Assembly (NCBI GenBank): GCA_947311845.1
Contig: CAMZMU010000027.1
Span: forward strand, 75,090,860-75,154,859
Reading direction: 5' to 3'
Length of the DNA: 64,000 bases
Origin: Poa pratensis
Taxonomy: Eukaryota; Streptophyta; Magnoliopsida; Poales; Poaceae
Part shown: positions 10,301 to 23,455 of the stretch, piece by piece
Position numbering within the stretch: the stretch's first letter is position 1
How the letters are laid out: each line of letters opens with the position of its first letter
Made by a program: the position numbers and the translations under genes
Notes under the pieces: generated by a model
Databases searched by the model: none
What the model was told of the DNA's origin: nothing
Seen by the model: the letters and a program-made list of their open reading frames with translations, nothing else

Positions 10301-12950
10301 GTAGTGATACGTGTGAGGTAGGCCACAAAATATGGATGAACTGGGCCAACAACCCCTAGGTGACAAGACATGACTTGTCTGCAGTCCATAAATTACTTGG
10401 GTCTCTAATCAAAGGCAGCTATATCTCGTTCTAAAGAAGATTTGTAGATCTGGCCGCTAGATAATTTGTTTGTTTAGGACTTAGATCTAGCAAGTCTTCA
10501 CGAAATATCAACTTCGAGACATATATATCAAACCTCCCTTTTTTAATGCATATGTGGTCGGCTTAGCACTTCGCACCCAGCTGGAGTATACAGATAGCGA
10601 TGTACTCGCTGCTTGTGCTATCAGAATATGCAATTTATCTCTGTCGACGGAATTTTGGTCCAGCAAAATATTCAGGTCTTGATAGTCTAGTTGAGGCATT
10701 GCTTTCCCTAGTCATTGACTATCTCATGATGCAATGAACCTTCCTTCCCTAATGTCCAAATCAAAGCTATCTAAAGTATAATGTTTTCTCTACACGTAAT
10801 CTAGTTGAGGCATTGCTTCAAATACTCTCATTGGCTATTACTGATGATGCGATGAATGTTCCTTCAAGGTATCTAATGTATAATGTAACTGAGTTAATAC
10901 ATTTTTTCCGAGGATACATTAGGAATTAGATTGATTTGAGCAAGCCAGGTTCGTAACTTCCATTGATGATTTCAATAGGCATGGTTATGTCTACTTAATA
11001 ACAACAAGTCGGAAATATTTAAAAAGTTTGAAAAGTTTGAGAATGAAGCTAAAAATTAACGTGGCAAGAGAATTAAACTTTGATCTGATCACGGATGACA
11101 GTACTCGAGTCATGATTTAGCAATCGTCTAACCCCCTCCAAGACTACAACCCCCCCCCCCCCCCCCTCCCCCACACACAAAAAAACATGGTATCCGACAG
11201 TGTAACCAGTCTTTTTTACATGGTTTGATTTATATAGAACCAGTCGGATATATCGCTATTATTTTGGTTTATGCTCGAGAAACAAGAGATTTATGGTTCC
11301 TTATGAATCGGTAGAAAAGAGGCAATGTATGAGATAAGGACTGAAAAAGATCATGATTTGAGGCTATGATACATATGTAAAGTGACTTTAGTCGAACAAG
11401 GTCACACCCAAGCCATATAAAGTTATCATGGTCAGTTTGCACTCCAAAAATTTGCTAGCGCATAGTCATACCTCGCCTCTCATCTGCATGACTCTCAAGG
11501 TTGAGATCACCAAAGTTTTAGATTTGGTGAACTAGGCATACCTTCTGGATATTCCGCAACGCTTGGATTTGGCTAGCGGTGGTGAGACTAGGTCTTCTCT
11601 TTGTTGGCTACTTTGTCCTCTCGAATCCTCCTGAACAAGAAGTCTGATAACCGTTTCTGTATCGGCGTGTTTTGTCTCAAGGCTACCCCTGCACCTCCAT
11701 TTTCCTCATTATTTCCATTGAACCCCTCCAGAAGCTCCTCAGCATGGCTTCTCATTTGTGAATCCTCGGTACCATGAAAGCATGCACCATCATTTGTACT
11801 ACAACGGCGTAACCGTAGCATGACGTTCTTATACGTTCATATATGTGCTTAATGGCAGTGGGAAAAGCCCCATACCAGGATGGACTACCCCAGACGCAGT
11901 CAGCAAGGGTTCAATCTAGGAAACCACGAGAAAAGATGGATCTGGATCCCGACCCTTCTGCCCCCAACTACACCGGCCAAGACACTGGTCCATACCTCCT
12001 ACTTCGACCACTCCAACGACATGAGGGGGTGGGAACCATGGTGTTTCGACTTTGGCCTGCTCTTCCTCCATCTCAGTGTCGTTCCAACAAGTTGTGTCGA
12101 GGGGCAGGTGGACCGGTCATCTCACTAGTCTCTGAATTTTTTTAGATTCATTTGTGGTGGTCAGCATTCCGCCCTCTCGTCTGTGGCCTTCATGTCTGCT
12201 GCTCTTGTTGTGTTTGGTGTCTTGCAATTGGGCGTGTGGATGACATCAGACAGCGGTGTTCCTTTTTTTCGACCGTGTTACCATGGGGAAGATCATGGCT
12301 GACGTGTCATAAAGTCTCATATGGTTCATCGGCTCGAAAAACATACGTGAAGGTGCTCTGTCAAACATGTTCGCCTCCTTTTCCGCCGCTGCCATGGTGG
12401 CATGTAGGGATATAACTGTTTTAAAACTTCTTAGTGGATCCACCAGTACATTCAATGTGTTGACTATTTTTACTACAACATTTAATTTTGCAGTTTACTC
12501 TAACGATGAGTAAGGTATGAATAGCGTCACGAGTCTCCACTCAACATGTTCCTTGTCAGATAGCAGAGACTCCATGCTACATATTTACTTTTCTATTTTG
12601 ATTTTCATTTTACATCCCCTGACTACGCAATTTATGTCATAATATGTAAATTTTGAATCAATCATGTAGTGGAATTGTGATGCAATGTTACTGAATTCAT
12701 CTCGAACCATAGCGGATCCAAGTGACTAGCCCACGAAGCTCAAAGAACAACACCTTAAAAGGTGAGGTCACTAGAATGAGAGTGACATGCTGGTTCTCTG
12801 CCTACATGTTGTTTATTGCTGGTGTTGTTCCATCAACTTTCCAAAGTAAAAAGAGCGGGATGGGAGTGTCGGACTTTCTATTGGGGTCGTCCTGCGACAT
12901 TTTCTGCATTGGGGACACGCTCCCTCTCTTCTCTGAGGATCCTCCAAAGC
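10301..12950. other. Spacer with no recognised gene
   Basis: AT-rich to mixed sequence with a long poly-C tract near 11150-11166. A direct repeat of TCTAGTTGAGGCATTGCTT occurs at about 10687 and 10800. Open frames at 11588-11821 (-), 11843-12145 (+) and 12722-13051 (+) give no recognisable domain; the first is glutamate/asparagine-rich and might be a decayed element fragment. Confidence 0.45.
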
Positions 12951-12966
12951 TTCAGGCTGCCATGAA

Positions 12967-13877
12967 CATTGGCGGACCCAGGAATTTGACGAAGCCTGGG
13001 CGGACCACAATGCAACTAATTTTTTTCCGGACAAATGTAGGCAATACATAGCAAACAATATTTTTAAAACAGTTTAGTTGCGAAAACATGAATATAATAT
13101 ATTACACGCTCACAACACAATCCATGCACTAAAATTTAATACAATAGGAATTAACAAGAAAATTAACAAATTTGTGCTTGAATAACAAGTAGTAAAATCC
13201 TTTATCTTGTCTCGAATTTATATTTTTTATGTAGCCTAAAATATAACATATTTCTAACCAAAATTTGGCGCATATAGAGAATATGTATATATTACCTGTA
13301 TATTTTTGTTGGAATTTTTTGAAACATAAAAGTCCGATTTTTGATGTTTTGGTTTGAAATAACAAGATCATTGGTGCCAAAACAACTTTCTGCAATTATG
13401 CGCATTTCACAATTTATTTCGAAGCTAACAAAATCAATCAATAAATATTTAAAAGGAGAAACAAGACAAATTAAAAAGAAATCAGTACGATGTGTAATAA
13501 ATAATAGAAAACGAAATAATATGTGGCAAATTAGAACCGAAGTAAAACGTGACAAACTATAAAATCTCTTCGCCGGACGAGCAACTGGACAAGAGTTTCG
13601 AGAGTCAGCCAGTCAGGTGCGTTGGGGAACGGGAAACACGAGGAGCATCGGGCTGGTCGCTTCTTTTGCCAGGACTATTTCCTCGCTCGCGGACTCTTTT
13701 TCTACTGTGAAGCACAACCCAACACTGTCCAACCCCATGGTCTCAGAATCCATCAAGCCGAGCGTTTTGCCCCTAGCAATATTCCATTTGGTCGATGTAA
13801 TTGCTACCGTATACGATGCGAGGGGGAGTGAAGCCCGGGCAAGCGCCCGGGCAGCCGGGACGCTGAGTCCGCCCATG
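12967..13877. mobile_element. hAT-like non-autonomous DNA transposon
   Basis: The left end CATTGGCGGACCCAGG and the right end (reverse complement CATGGGCGGACTCAGC) form an imperfect inverted repeat. They are flanked by GCCATGAA (12959-12966) and CCCATGAA (13878-13885), an 8-bp target duplication with one mismatch, which is the hAT length. The 911-bp interior is AT-rich and has no transposase frame. It sits about 490 bp upstream of the dapB start codon. Confidence 0.65.
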
Positions 13878-14363
13878 CCCATGAATATACTCTTTCGAAG
13901 ATACTTGACGAAGTGTATTTTGCTTCGGAAATGCAATGCTCTCTTCATGTTTAATAAAATTATATTATATTTACAAGTTTTTTTTTTAGAAAAAGGTGGC
14001 CAGTGATGTAATCTCACAACCATGTAAAATATGAATTTCAAATACTTTGTATTAGGGTCTATAAAAAATAGTAAAATCTAATAAAACCTCGAAATTTAAA
14101 AACAGGCTTACTCAGATCCACACTTTTGTTATTTTTATGTAGCTGAGAGTACAATATATTCGAATTTGATATTTTAAAACACCTAAATAGGATTTTCGAT
14201 TTTTTTAAAACGAATCGAGCCCTCTAGCTCGAGACCCAAAAATCTCCACTCGCTTAAAACGCAAATATTCACCGGATATACAACCAAACGAACTCTAAAA
14301 CCCTAACAAAAGCGCCGCCGCTATTCCCCTCTCCACTGCTCGTGCGCCGCCCACCTTTCCCCG

Positions 14364-17300
14364 ATGCTCTCCGCCGCCCTCGCCGTCCACCCCGCCACCG
14401 CCGCCCCGCTGCGGCCGCATTCTGCCCGCCCGAGCCCGCGCCCGCAGTTCTGCGCTCCAATCGGCACGGCGACGCCAGTGCCGGCGATGCTTTCGGTGAC
14501 GAACGCCGTCGCCAGCGAGAGGGTCGTGAGCGCCGCTCCGGCGCCTCCCAAGCTCTCTTTCCCGATACTGGTGCGTTTTCTTGGCTTGGTTCCCCTGGTG
14601 CTTGCGGATTTAGGATTTATGAAGCCGTATTTATTATTAGTGTCTATAATCTATTGTAGTATATAGATTTATCGTGAATTGGAAATTTCGAATTATCTCG
14701 GATTAAAAAGTTGAAACCGGAGAGGAATGAATGAGTGATAATTGGTCAAACCATGATTGATGGGGCTATTTTGGTTCGGACATACAGGTTTTCTACATGA
14801 CTACTTTTCTTTAGTGAAGCCATGAAATAAACTTTTATTTGATTAGTTGGTATTTGGGTATGACGATGCACCAACCTTACTAGTGTTGCCAATGAGCTTA
14901 CATGGATTATATACCAACCATTCAGTTTACTTATTCTTGTATATAGAGATATTGCAAACACGTTCTGCACTCTGATGGTGAAGGATAGGATATGTCCACT
15001 TGAAATCTTGACTTCTTGTTAGTACTTTGTTCTTTCAAAATTGCAATTGCATTTGTGGATTGGTCGATATTTATGCTGGAGTTGTGATTGTTCACCAATG
15101 CGACACACCTCACTCACCTGTCTATCATATTGTACCAATGCGAATTGTTGTATTCATTTTGCAACAGCTGGCTTTAGCTAATCACCTGAGATCAGCTAGG
15201 TTTGGTCTGAATACCGCCGGTACTTCATGATGACAACACTGAGTTGACATATATATATTCAGTTAATGCCACAGTTAATGAATGGGAAGAGACCATTCTT
15301 TCATGCAAAAAAAGAAAACCACATTCAAGGCTTGCTGGGATCCAGTTATAGATTTGGATTTCCTCTACATACATATTGATTTGCGCTAGTGAAAATATGG
15401 TCTTTCTTCCGTGTCTTTTGTATAAAAATAACATCCTATTAAACTATTTACATAGTATCGTACTATGTAAAAATAGATGAGTAAAACCACTTTCAATTAC
15501 TATGGCTAATCGATGGCATTACAGATCTTATTATTTGCTTGTTTAACTTTTGTTATAGCTTTATAGTCAATATCCTAATTTCTGTTTAGCTTGCCTGAAT
15601 TTCCTTGCCTACAATCTTCTCTAGTGACTTCAAGTTCTGCCATTACTGAATATATCAATTCATCATGTCCAACGTAAAGATGCCTTAATAAATGAATTGG
15701 AAGATAAACTGAAAATCAGTAGTTACTTCTAGTATTAATTTCAGTAGAGTTCAGTTGAATTCCACAAGAAGCATATGCTATATACATGACTCGGTATACC
15801 TATATTTTTATTTTTAGGTGAATAGTTGCACCGGCAAAATGGGAAAGTCTGTTGCTGAAGCAGCTGTGTCTGCTGGTCTTCAGTTAATTCCTGTGTCATT
15901 CAGTGCAGTCGAGGTTCCTGATGGAAAGCTCAACATTTGTGACAGAGATATTCATATTCATGATCCATCTGAAAGTGAACGTATTCTCGGTTCCATTGTT
16001 AAAGACTACCCAGATATGATAGTTGTTGACTACACTGTGCCTGATGCTGTTAATGGTAAGCATACTAGTGATATTTACTGGACAGTTAAATGTTTTATCC
16101 ACTTAATTACAAACACAACGCTGTAAAAATTATATTCTATTTTTACTGTTGTGAATTCTTATACATAATCCTTTTCTATTGGAAAATTTTCTTTGTTACT
16201 CATATTGAACATTTTCTATCTCTTTTGGAGGTATTGTCAATAATTTCCAGAAACGATCATTGATAATACATAATACAGTCAATAATTTCCAGAACATCGA
16301 GAACAATATCCAGATGCCCATTAGTTCTTGGTCACACATTTCTTCTATTTGCCACTGTATAAACAGAAACATGAATACCAAGTTTAGAGTACAAACTTTT
16401 TTAGTTTACATACTATTATTCTGTCAGAAGTAGATTGGAAACAACATGAAAAGATCATTGATAGTGTTGTCTGCTGCCTGTTTAAATGACAACCTCTGTA
16501 GAAAAATAGATAATATGTTAGAAAGCGCCCAATCTGTTATTGTTAGGCGTAAATGGTTTCATTGGCATATTGTCATAATATATGTTTCTTATTTTTAAAA
16601 AGTAGCACATTATCATGCCCGTATCTAAAACGGCGTCATGTGCCAACTGAGTGGTTATTTATTTATGGTTAGGCAAGCAATTTGTCTTCAGTTGAGCAGT
16701 TCTGCATAATGCTTTGATGTTCTTTGTTTGTAAATTATTTGCTCAATATTCTTGCTGCTATTGGCATGTAGCCAATGCTGAACTTTACTGCAAACTTGGC
16801 TTGCCATTTGTAATGGGCACAACGGGTGGGGATAGGCAACTGTTGACCAAAACTGTGCAAGATGCGAATGTTTATGCTGTGATATCCCCACAAATGGGAA
16901 AACAGGTATTATTATTTTCATCACCTTGTCAAGTGCATGATAGTTCCCTTTTGACACTGTAACTGCTTAATAGGTTGTTGCTTTTCTTGCTGCGATGGAA
17001 ATCATGGCAGAGAAATTCCCTGGTGCATTTGCCTGTTACAAACTAGAGGTATTCTTTGGTCTTTATGATGAAACCTTTTGTAATTTAAACAAAGTTTTGG
17101 TGCCGCACTTGATTGATACGGGTTTTTGTTCATTATGGGCTCAGTTAACTACTTGTAATAATACGCAGAGTTATTCTTCTAATTTGAAGAGATGATGTTA
17201 GTTAGATTATTAAAGACTCGTGCGATGGTGCAGAATGGTGTAGAGAGGTTAGGTTGATGTACCAACTACAAAAATATGTACGAGCCAATGCAGCAAGAAA

Positions 17301-19585
17301 GATATGAAAAACTATTCTAATAAAACTGGAGCTATCATCTGACACGCCTCATTAATAAGGATGGATAGTAGCTATTAGTATACCTGGTCACTGGAAATTT
17401 GGAATGAGAAGCGGGGCTATCTTCTATTAATTGGAATACGTTTTGATATCCAATATGTTAATGAATTATCTCTTGAAGCAAATTAAGTATGTTGCCATTG
17501 TAAGTTGTACCACGTTCGGTCTGTCTATCCAGTATCTACACTTGGCTTACGTTCTTGCTTCATCTAAAATGGTTAACCACACAAGTGGAGCCTGAACTGT
17601 GAGCTTGTGAAATGCAAATGTACATAGACACAACCTCAGAGCATATGCATGTAGGACTAATGCCACCATCACTTCGCCAGACACGTACATCATCAGAACT
17701 GTTTCCCCCTGTACGGAATAAATAAGTGTACATTATAAATGGCCAAACTACGTTCTCAGCATATGTGCCAATCGTTTTATTTTGCTTCCATTGCATGTAC
17801 ATATGATTCTTAATATCATTCAGACATTCACATAGATTCCAACAGGTTTTCTAACTGTGTATTTTCTAACTTCTGCCACAATATGTTCAATCATGCGTTC
17901 GCATGTAGCACACATCATTACTTTTGTGAAGATGTGAATCGGTGTTGGCAGTTTATTCATCTTCGGACCACCACCTATTAGATTTTGAAGTTGAATGAGA
18001 ACTAATACTTATCTGTGGTACATATTGGCATGAGTATGTGAATCGATGATGGTGGTCCATTCATCTTTCGAACATCACCTGTTGGGCGCACAAAGAGTTG
18101 AAATGAGAACTAATACTCATCTATGGTTCGATTTGGCACAAGAAATAGTATAGTGTTCAAAAACATGTAGTGTTTTTATTTTTACTTGTAGCAACACACT
18201 CACACGTTTTGATAGTATAGTATGACATACAAAAAGAGTTTCTACTAAGTAGAATATAGGATACTGTTCTCCAGTACAGAATGTCCTGGACAATGGTCTA
18301 ATATGTTCAGCGAATATATAAGTATAACTTAGATGGTTAGAGCTTTCCTTATTTGTCTCCATATATGAATACTGATGCTCTTTTTCTGAATGCCTGCTCA
18401 CATTGTTTTTATTTTCATACTATTTGCTGTCACATGTTGCTTCTTTTAAATATCAAACTAACACACTTCCATAGGTCATGGAGTCTCATCAAGCATCAAA
18501 ATTGGATGTTTCTGGCACTGCCAAAGCTGTAATCTCTTGCTTTCAGAAGCTGGGTGTTCCATTCGACATGAACGAGGTATTGTCGAAAAGAGAACTTTAC
18601 AGTCATCAAACATCTTTCTGAATTTGTTCTCGGGAAGCTTTATAAACTTGGACTTCATAGATTTATGACTAGTTTTCTAGGGTAGTCATTTGTGATATAT
18701 AAAATAGTTGAAATTTATATACACTCGTCAAGTTCCATTTCAAGAGTGGTCTGGTTTGACATTTGATCTTATTTACCAGATATCTGTCCCACTGTCCCAG
18801 CTGGAACTTTACACTGCAATTCAATTTCAATCATGGATTATTCATATTTAACAACCTGCCTAAGTATGATGCTTTATGTATACTTCATGTCACATTAACT
18901 TCCAAGTGGTGAACTTGAAAGTATCTTTTTATTATTTGATTAATTATATTGATCTATCAGCTGAGGTTTACTATGATCTGACTCTCATGTGTTAGACCTT
19001 GATTGACATAGCTTCTAAATTGTAGGTTTCGTTCAGTAGAACTGAATGCGGTTGTTCATAAGAATACTGGGAACTTGTCTTTCTAATGCAGCACAGCGGT
19101 CTCACACTGGTTTGCTGTAGGTAAACTTGGTCAGGGATCCCGAAGAGCAGGTTGCCATTGTTGGTGTCCCAGAAGAACATCTCGCAGGGCATGCATTTCA
19201 CAATTACCATCTCACTTCACCTGATGAGACGTAAGTTCTCTTCCTTTTGGAAGACACTAGATTCTGTTTTGGCTTTGGGGATCTTGCATAGACGAACAAA
19301 CTAAATCACCCTTGTTTTGACTGCAGAGTGTCGTTTGAGTTCCAGCACAATGTATGTGGTCGTTCGATATACGCGGAGGGAACTGTTGATGCTGCAATGT
19401 TTCTCCATAAAAAGGTTCAGGATTGTTTATAATACGTGATTGCTTGAATTGTTTTTCCTGTTTAGTGCTTTGCTCGAGGCGGATTTGGTGTTGACTGCTT
19501 TGTTTTGCTACTGCAGATACAGGATGGTGCGAACAAGAAACTATATGATATGATCGATGTCCTGAGTGAGGGCAACATGAGATGA
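14364..19585 (+). CDS. DAPB: 4-hydroxy-tetrahydrodipicolinate reductase, chloroplastic (DapB), 8 exons
   Basis: It catalyses NAD(P)H-dependent reduction in the diaminopimelate route to lysine in the plastid stroma. Exons are 14364-14570, 15818-16055, 16772-16905, 16974-17048, 18475-18576, 19121-19230, 19327-19414 and 19517-19585. All introns are GT-AG and all phases agree, giving 340 residues. Residues 1 to about 65 are an alanine/proline/arginine-rich transit peptide. The nucleotide-binding loop NSCTGKMGKS begins at about residue 71. VVDYTVPDAVN and GTTGG follow in the Rossmann half. The catalytic segment ESHQASKLDVSGTA (residues 221-234) supplies the expected His223 and Lys227, and FEFQHNVCGRSIYAEGT lies near the C-terminus. 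Exon 1 ATG was chosen because the upstream frame 14342 does not join exon 2. No lesion is seen. The related chloroplast NDH-assembly protein CRR1 is a more divergent homologue; the intact catalytic motif favours the enzyme. Confidence 0.95.
17934..18141 (+). repeat. Tandem duplication (about 104 bp x 2) in dapB intron 4
   Basis: Two units start at GTGAATCG (17934 and 18038). Both contain a block similar to CATTCATCTTTCGAAC and end in GAACTAATACTCATCT. They lie in the 1.4-kb intron and have no effect on the exons. Confidence 0.7.
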
Positions 19586-19867
19586 ACAGGGGCATTGTAG
19601 GGTTAGTGGAGTACCTATGTAGCCCATTGATGGTGTCTGTGTAAACTCTTGTTTTGCAGCAAAATTTGTTAGCCACTGCGAGTTGTAGCAATTTTGTATC
19701 ATAATCGAATCTTAGGTTCGTTTGAGTATTAGTTTCTAACTCTTTATTTGTGGGCGGAAAAGAAAGTCATTTGGACAAAGTAGAAAGATCTTTACTTGGG
19801 CTTCTGTTTGATGCTTGAGTTAACTGTTACTGCAGAACGAATGATGGAAGCCGGAAGGTGAAAGCGT

Positions 19868-20530
19868 AACTGTTTTTTTACTGATCTCCGGAGGTAGAAG
19901 TAGCTTCTTAATTATGGGTTGTTTTCCTTTGCACAACAGGAAAAAGATAGATGAGTGTGAGGCTGAGACCCCTGAGCTGCCATACTCCGATTCTGAGTTC
20001 CAGAAGTTTGTTTTGGTATATCACGCTAGTTAACTGATCAGGATTGGCAACCATATGGATACAAGAAATACAATGCGAAACGCCAAAATCTGAGGCCCGT
20101 CCTTCAAACGCCAAGATTCCACGCAGAAAAATCCATTTTCATAGCGTTGAACTCCTTAATGACCGCGCTACAAATATGTTCTGAACCACTAGTCGCATCC
20201 TCCATACCTGTTTTGCATCCGAGGCAATATGAAAGCGTTGTTGCAATATGCTGATTTCAGATATATTAAGGTACTTCGGTATTTGACAAACTCCTCGTCT
20301 ACATTTGTACTGCTCATGCATAACTGGGGTTGCTTATGAACTGGGTCCTTCAGCCTGAACAAAAAAACAAGGCATGTCACTTAGGACGTTTACACCAGAA
20401 ATGTAATTTTTCACACATATCATTAAGATCATACTCTGTAAAATTGTAAAGTCAACAGGATGATCATTCTGAAGGACAGCTATCTCGAAAAAGAGCCAAA
20501 AGGTCTAGGAAATCCCAACTGAGTTCTTTT
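19868..20530. repeat. Tandem duplicate A of the 3' end of the neighbouring minus-strand gene
   Basis: This segment aligns with 20762-21480, sharing for instance GAGTGTGAGGC, TTGATCAGGATTG, GCATGCCACTTAGG-like and GAAGGACAGCTATCTCGA words in the same order. In copy A the coding end of the minus-strand gene has point changes and stops early, so it is a dead copy. Confidence 0.75.
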
Positions 20531-20568
20531 TTATGTTTGAATTTACTGTTTTTGCGACACAAATGATA

Positions 20569-20735
20569 AAAACGTTTACCAACGGGGGAATGATCCCTCC
20601 CTTAGCTATATGTTCGTAGGTAGGTGAGACACACGGTGCTCGAGATTCCTCAGCTGAGTCTCAACTTTTCGTCAAGTACCCGGGTGGGCTGGCTCCACAC
20701 CCAGAGCACAAACCACAAGGCCAGCACCTGGTCCT
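20569..20735 (-). mobile_element. SINE-like short insertion
   Basis: A 167-bp segment is bounded by perfect 16-bp direct repeats TGCGACACAAATGATA (20553-20568 and 20736-20751), a length typical of LINE-mobilised insertions. Read on the minus strand it starts near AGGACCAGGTGCTGGCC and ends in a short T run. A convincing pol III box B was not found, so the family is uncertain. Confidence 0.55.
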
Positions 20736-20761
20736 TGCGACACAAATGATAGGGAACACAT

Positions 20762-21480
20762 AACTGTTTTTTTACCGATCAGATATAAATAATACATCAG
20801 CAGATTTCGATATAGCATTATAGCTTTTTAATTATGGTTTTTTTTTCTTTTGTACACCATAGAAAAAACATTTGGCGAAGAGGAGTGTGAGGCAAGACCT
20901 TGTAGCTGCCAGATTCTGAGTTTCAGAAGTTTTTTTTTAAGAATCCCACAGCACTTTATTGATCAGGATTGATAACAATAGGATACAAGAAAGATCATGC
21001 GAAACACCTAGCCGTACATGACGGTCTTCATCTAGAGATAAAGGAGATCTAGCTAGGAAGTGTGATTCAATATTTGAGGACGGTCCCTCGAACACCAGAT
21101 TGCACGAAGAAAAATTCATCTTCGTGGTGTTTAACTCCTTAACGAGCGCTATAGATACCTGTTTCACATCGGATGCAATATGAATGTACTGTTGAAATAT
21201 GCTAATTTCAAATAGATTAAGTTACTTCAGTAATTTCACAATCCTCCTCTAGATTTCAAATACCAGGGTCAGCCTGTGAACCGGGTCCTTCACTGCCTGA
21301 GCCAACAAACAATGCATGCCAGTTAGGGCGTTTACACCAGAAATGTAATTTTCCACACATATTATTCAAATCATAATCTGTAAGATTGTGTGTTACGTCA
21401 ATAGGATCACCATTTTGAAGGACAGCTATCTCGAGAAAGGGCCAAAAGGTCCAGCAAATCCGAACGGAGTTCTTCAGAAA
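20762..21480. repeat. Tandem duplicate B (contains the true 3' end of the minus-strand gene)
   Basis: It is homologous to 19868-20530. It includes the stop codon and 3' flank of the disrupted minus-strand gene at 21407-23239. Divergence between copies is visible throughout, so the duplication is not recent. Confidence 0.75.
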
Positions 21481-23239
21481 TGTCTAGTTTCTCAGAGTTT
21501 TCAATGTAGTCTCCCTTGTGCAACTCACGTGCGATAATAGCCTCCTTTTTCATGCCCTTCAAAACATCATTTTGCAATTGGTGAGAGAGAAGTTCATAGC
21601 CATCGAAGCATGAATACTAGAGATTAAGAAAACAACACTTATGGGTAGAAACATAGACTTACCAACAAGGAAGCTATGACTTGGTCATTATTGCTCCCTT
21701 TGTAGGTGGTGAGGATATCGAAGGCATGTTTCTGGACGTCATAACAAAAGTCTGATATCCATTTCCACGCTTTAGCCATAGACTTATCATCCTCCAGAGT
21801 GCACCTTGTCAACCACTCAGACATCAACTCAGCCTCCTCCGCGATGCACTTGACACCAAATAATCATTTCTCAATTTGTGCAAATCATTTTGAAATGAAC
21901 AGTGAGCAACTAAAACTACAATTCGACAACATTTAGGTCGTGGAAAAGGGCTTTTATTAATGAGATCACCCTGCATGTGGATCGGGTGAGGGCTGTACAT
22001 ACTGAAAACTGTCAAGATGAATTTACAACCTTCTCTAAATCTTGATCTTTCCCCCTTTTTGTACATTTTGTAAATAGTGCCGTTGGTTATTCTTAATATA
22101 AAATAAGATGTGGGGATTTTCCCCTACAGTCAGTTGCTTCAAAAAAAAGTACAATTGGAGTAGGAAACACCACTGTCTGTTTGGCTTGTACTCTGAAGAT
22201 ATTTACCGTAAAGCAAGCAGCGGCAAGCGCAGAATCACACGCTGAATTGATGGCATTAGTTGCTTTCTCACTGATCTCGGTGCTCAGTCCATCATAGACA
22301 TGAGTGATATGGACGGACTTCAACTCAATGATATGGCTCAACCTCTTCTCTTCCACGAGACACTTCATAGCAGTTAGTGAAAACAAGTTAATTAGCAACG
22401 CAATCATCAATCAAATAAGAAATTTTGATCTGATAGAGGAAGCGTATGTAATCCTACCCGCTTGGCTGCAGCGCATGCAGAAGTATTGTCAGGATTTTGG
22501 CGGAGATACTTGTTGAGGTACCCAAGATAGTCCTCGGAGAATACATAACCAGTCTTCCATGGCAACAGCCTGTCCCAACCCCATCCGACGAGCATAAGAT
22601 CTTGATACGAAAACAAAGACTACTCAGATTGGCAAATGCAGCATGGGCACACTCAGAAAAAGATGCCCAAGATTTATACAGGAAACAAAACATGGATGAT
22701 TTATTACGGATTGACAGTCTCCAGGCAGCATCCATAAATACATGAATCAGGCAGTAGATCGCAAGCCTCAAGAAGAACAGAACATACTATAAGATCCACG
22801 TACTACGTACCTTCGTGGAGGATGACATCCAACGGTGGCACTTCCGTGGCCTCATCAGGTTCCCTGTTGTATACCCTGTGCTCAGGGGCGGAGCCAGGCC
22901 CCAGGCCACCCTGGCCATGGCCCTGGGCTTGAAGCTTTAATCCTTTGAGCAACTTTAATTACCGTAGCAATTAGCACTGTTTGGGCACTATTTTACAGGT
23001 TTTGCCCGGGGCGTGGCTCCATCCTGGCTACGCCACTGCCTGTGCTTAACCATCCCCACCATGCTTTCACGTCTGCGACACTGGCGAAAGGGTCTATACC
23101 TAGTGCCGATCATGTAATATTTGACGAGGAGATCTTGGGTATCTTCCATCGCCTCCTCGGGATCTAGCGTATCTTCCATCGTCTCATGGGGATTTAGGGT
23201 TTTGTCCATCTCCTTATCGCGATCCAGGGTCTTGCTCAT
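21407..23239 (-). pseudogene. Five-exon gene of an unrecognised family, disrupted in exon 1
   Basis: The exons (minus strand) are 22811-23239, 22458-22600, 22207-22362, 21663-21848 and 21407-21616, with matching GT-AG sites and phases. Exon 1 has acidic repeats (KTLNPHETMEDTLDPEEAM), then KYYMIGT. In a shifted frame it continues DPFASVADVKAWWGWLSTGY and then, shifted again, NREPDEATEVPPLDVILHE. Later exons give LMLVGWGWDRLLPWKTGYVF, CLVEEKRLSHIIELKSVHIT, EEAELMSEWLTRC and an acidic C-terminus ending DSCPSKW. A 156-bp hAT MITE lies inside exon 1, and two small indels (about 7 and 2 bases) flank it. No named domain is recognised; it is tryptophan- and acid-rich and probably grass-specific. The intact exons 2-5 suggest recent inactivation. 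The 3' end is duplicated downstream and a LINE sits about 230 bp upstream. Confidence 0.6.
22883..23038. mobile_element. hAT MITE inserted in a coding exon
   Basis: The 156-bp element has ends CAGGGGCGGAGCCAGG and (reverse) CAGTGGCGTAGCCAGG. It is flanked by perfect 8-bp duplications CCTGTGCT (22875-22882 and 23039-23046). Length, ends and target duplication identify a hAT-type MITE. Confidence 0.85.
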
Positions 23240-23455
23240 TGGATGGGCTGCGGTGAGAGTTACTAGAAGAAGCGCCGACGAGGTTTGAGTAGAACCGGCC
23301 GGGGACGGAGACGGCGGACGAGGAGATGCGCGGCAACGGGTATCGCCGTATCGGTCGAACAACTGGGTAGTTCATGGGCTGGCCTGTCACTCCGGAGCCC
23401 GCCACTCAAGGAGCTCTCGTTAGATGTGCACCCATCAAAAGTCCAGCAGCCCACC

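Noticed and set aside
11150..11166. Poly-C run as a functional element
   Set aside because: A simple homopolymer, likely variable in length; no other signal nearby.
14269..14551. Minus-strand frames over dapB exon 1
   Set aside because: Shadows of the GC-rich transit-peptide exon.
19257..19691. 144-codon minus-strand frame over the end of dapB
   Set aside because: Antisense to validated exons 7-8 and their intron; no domain.
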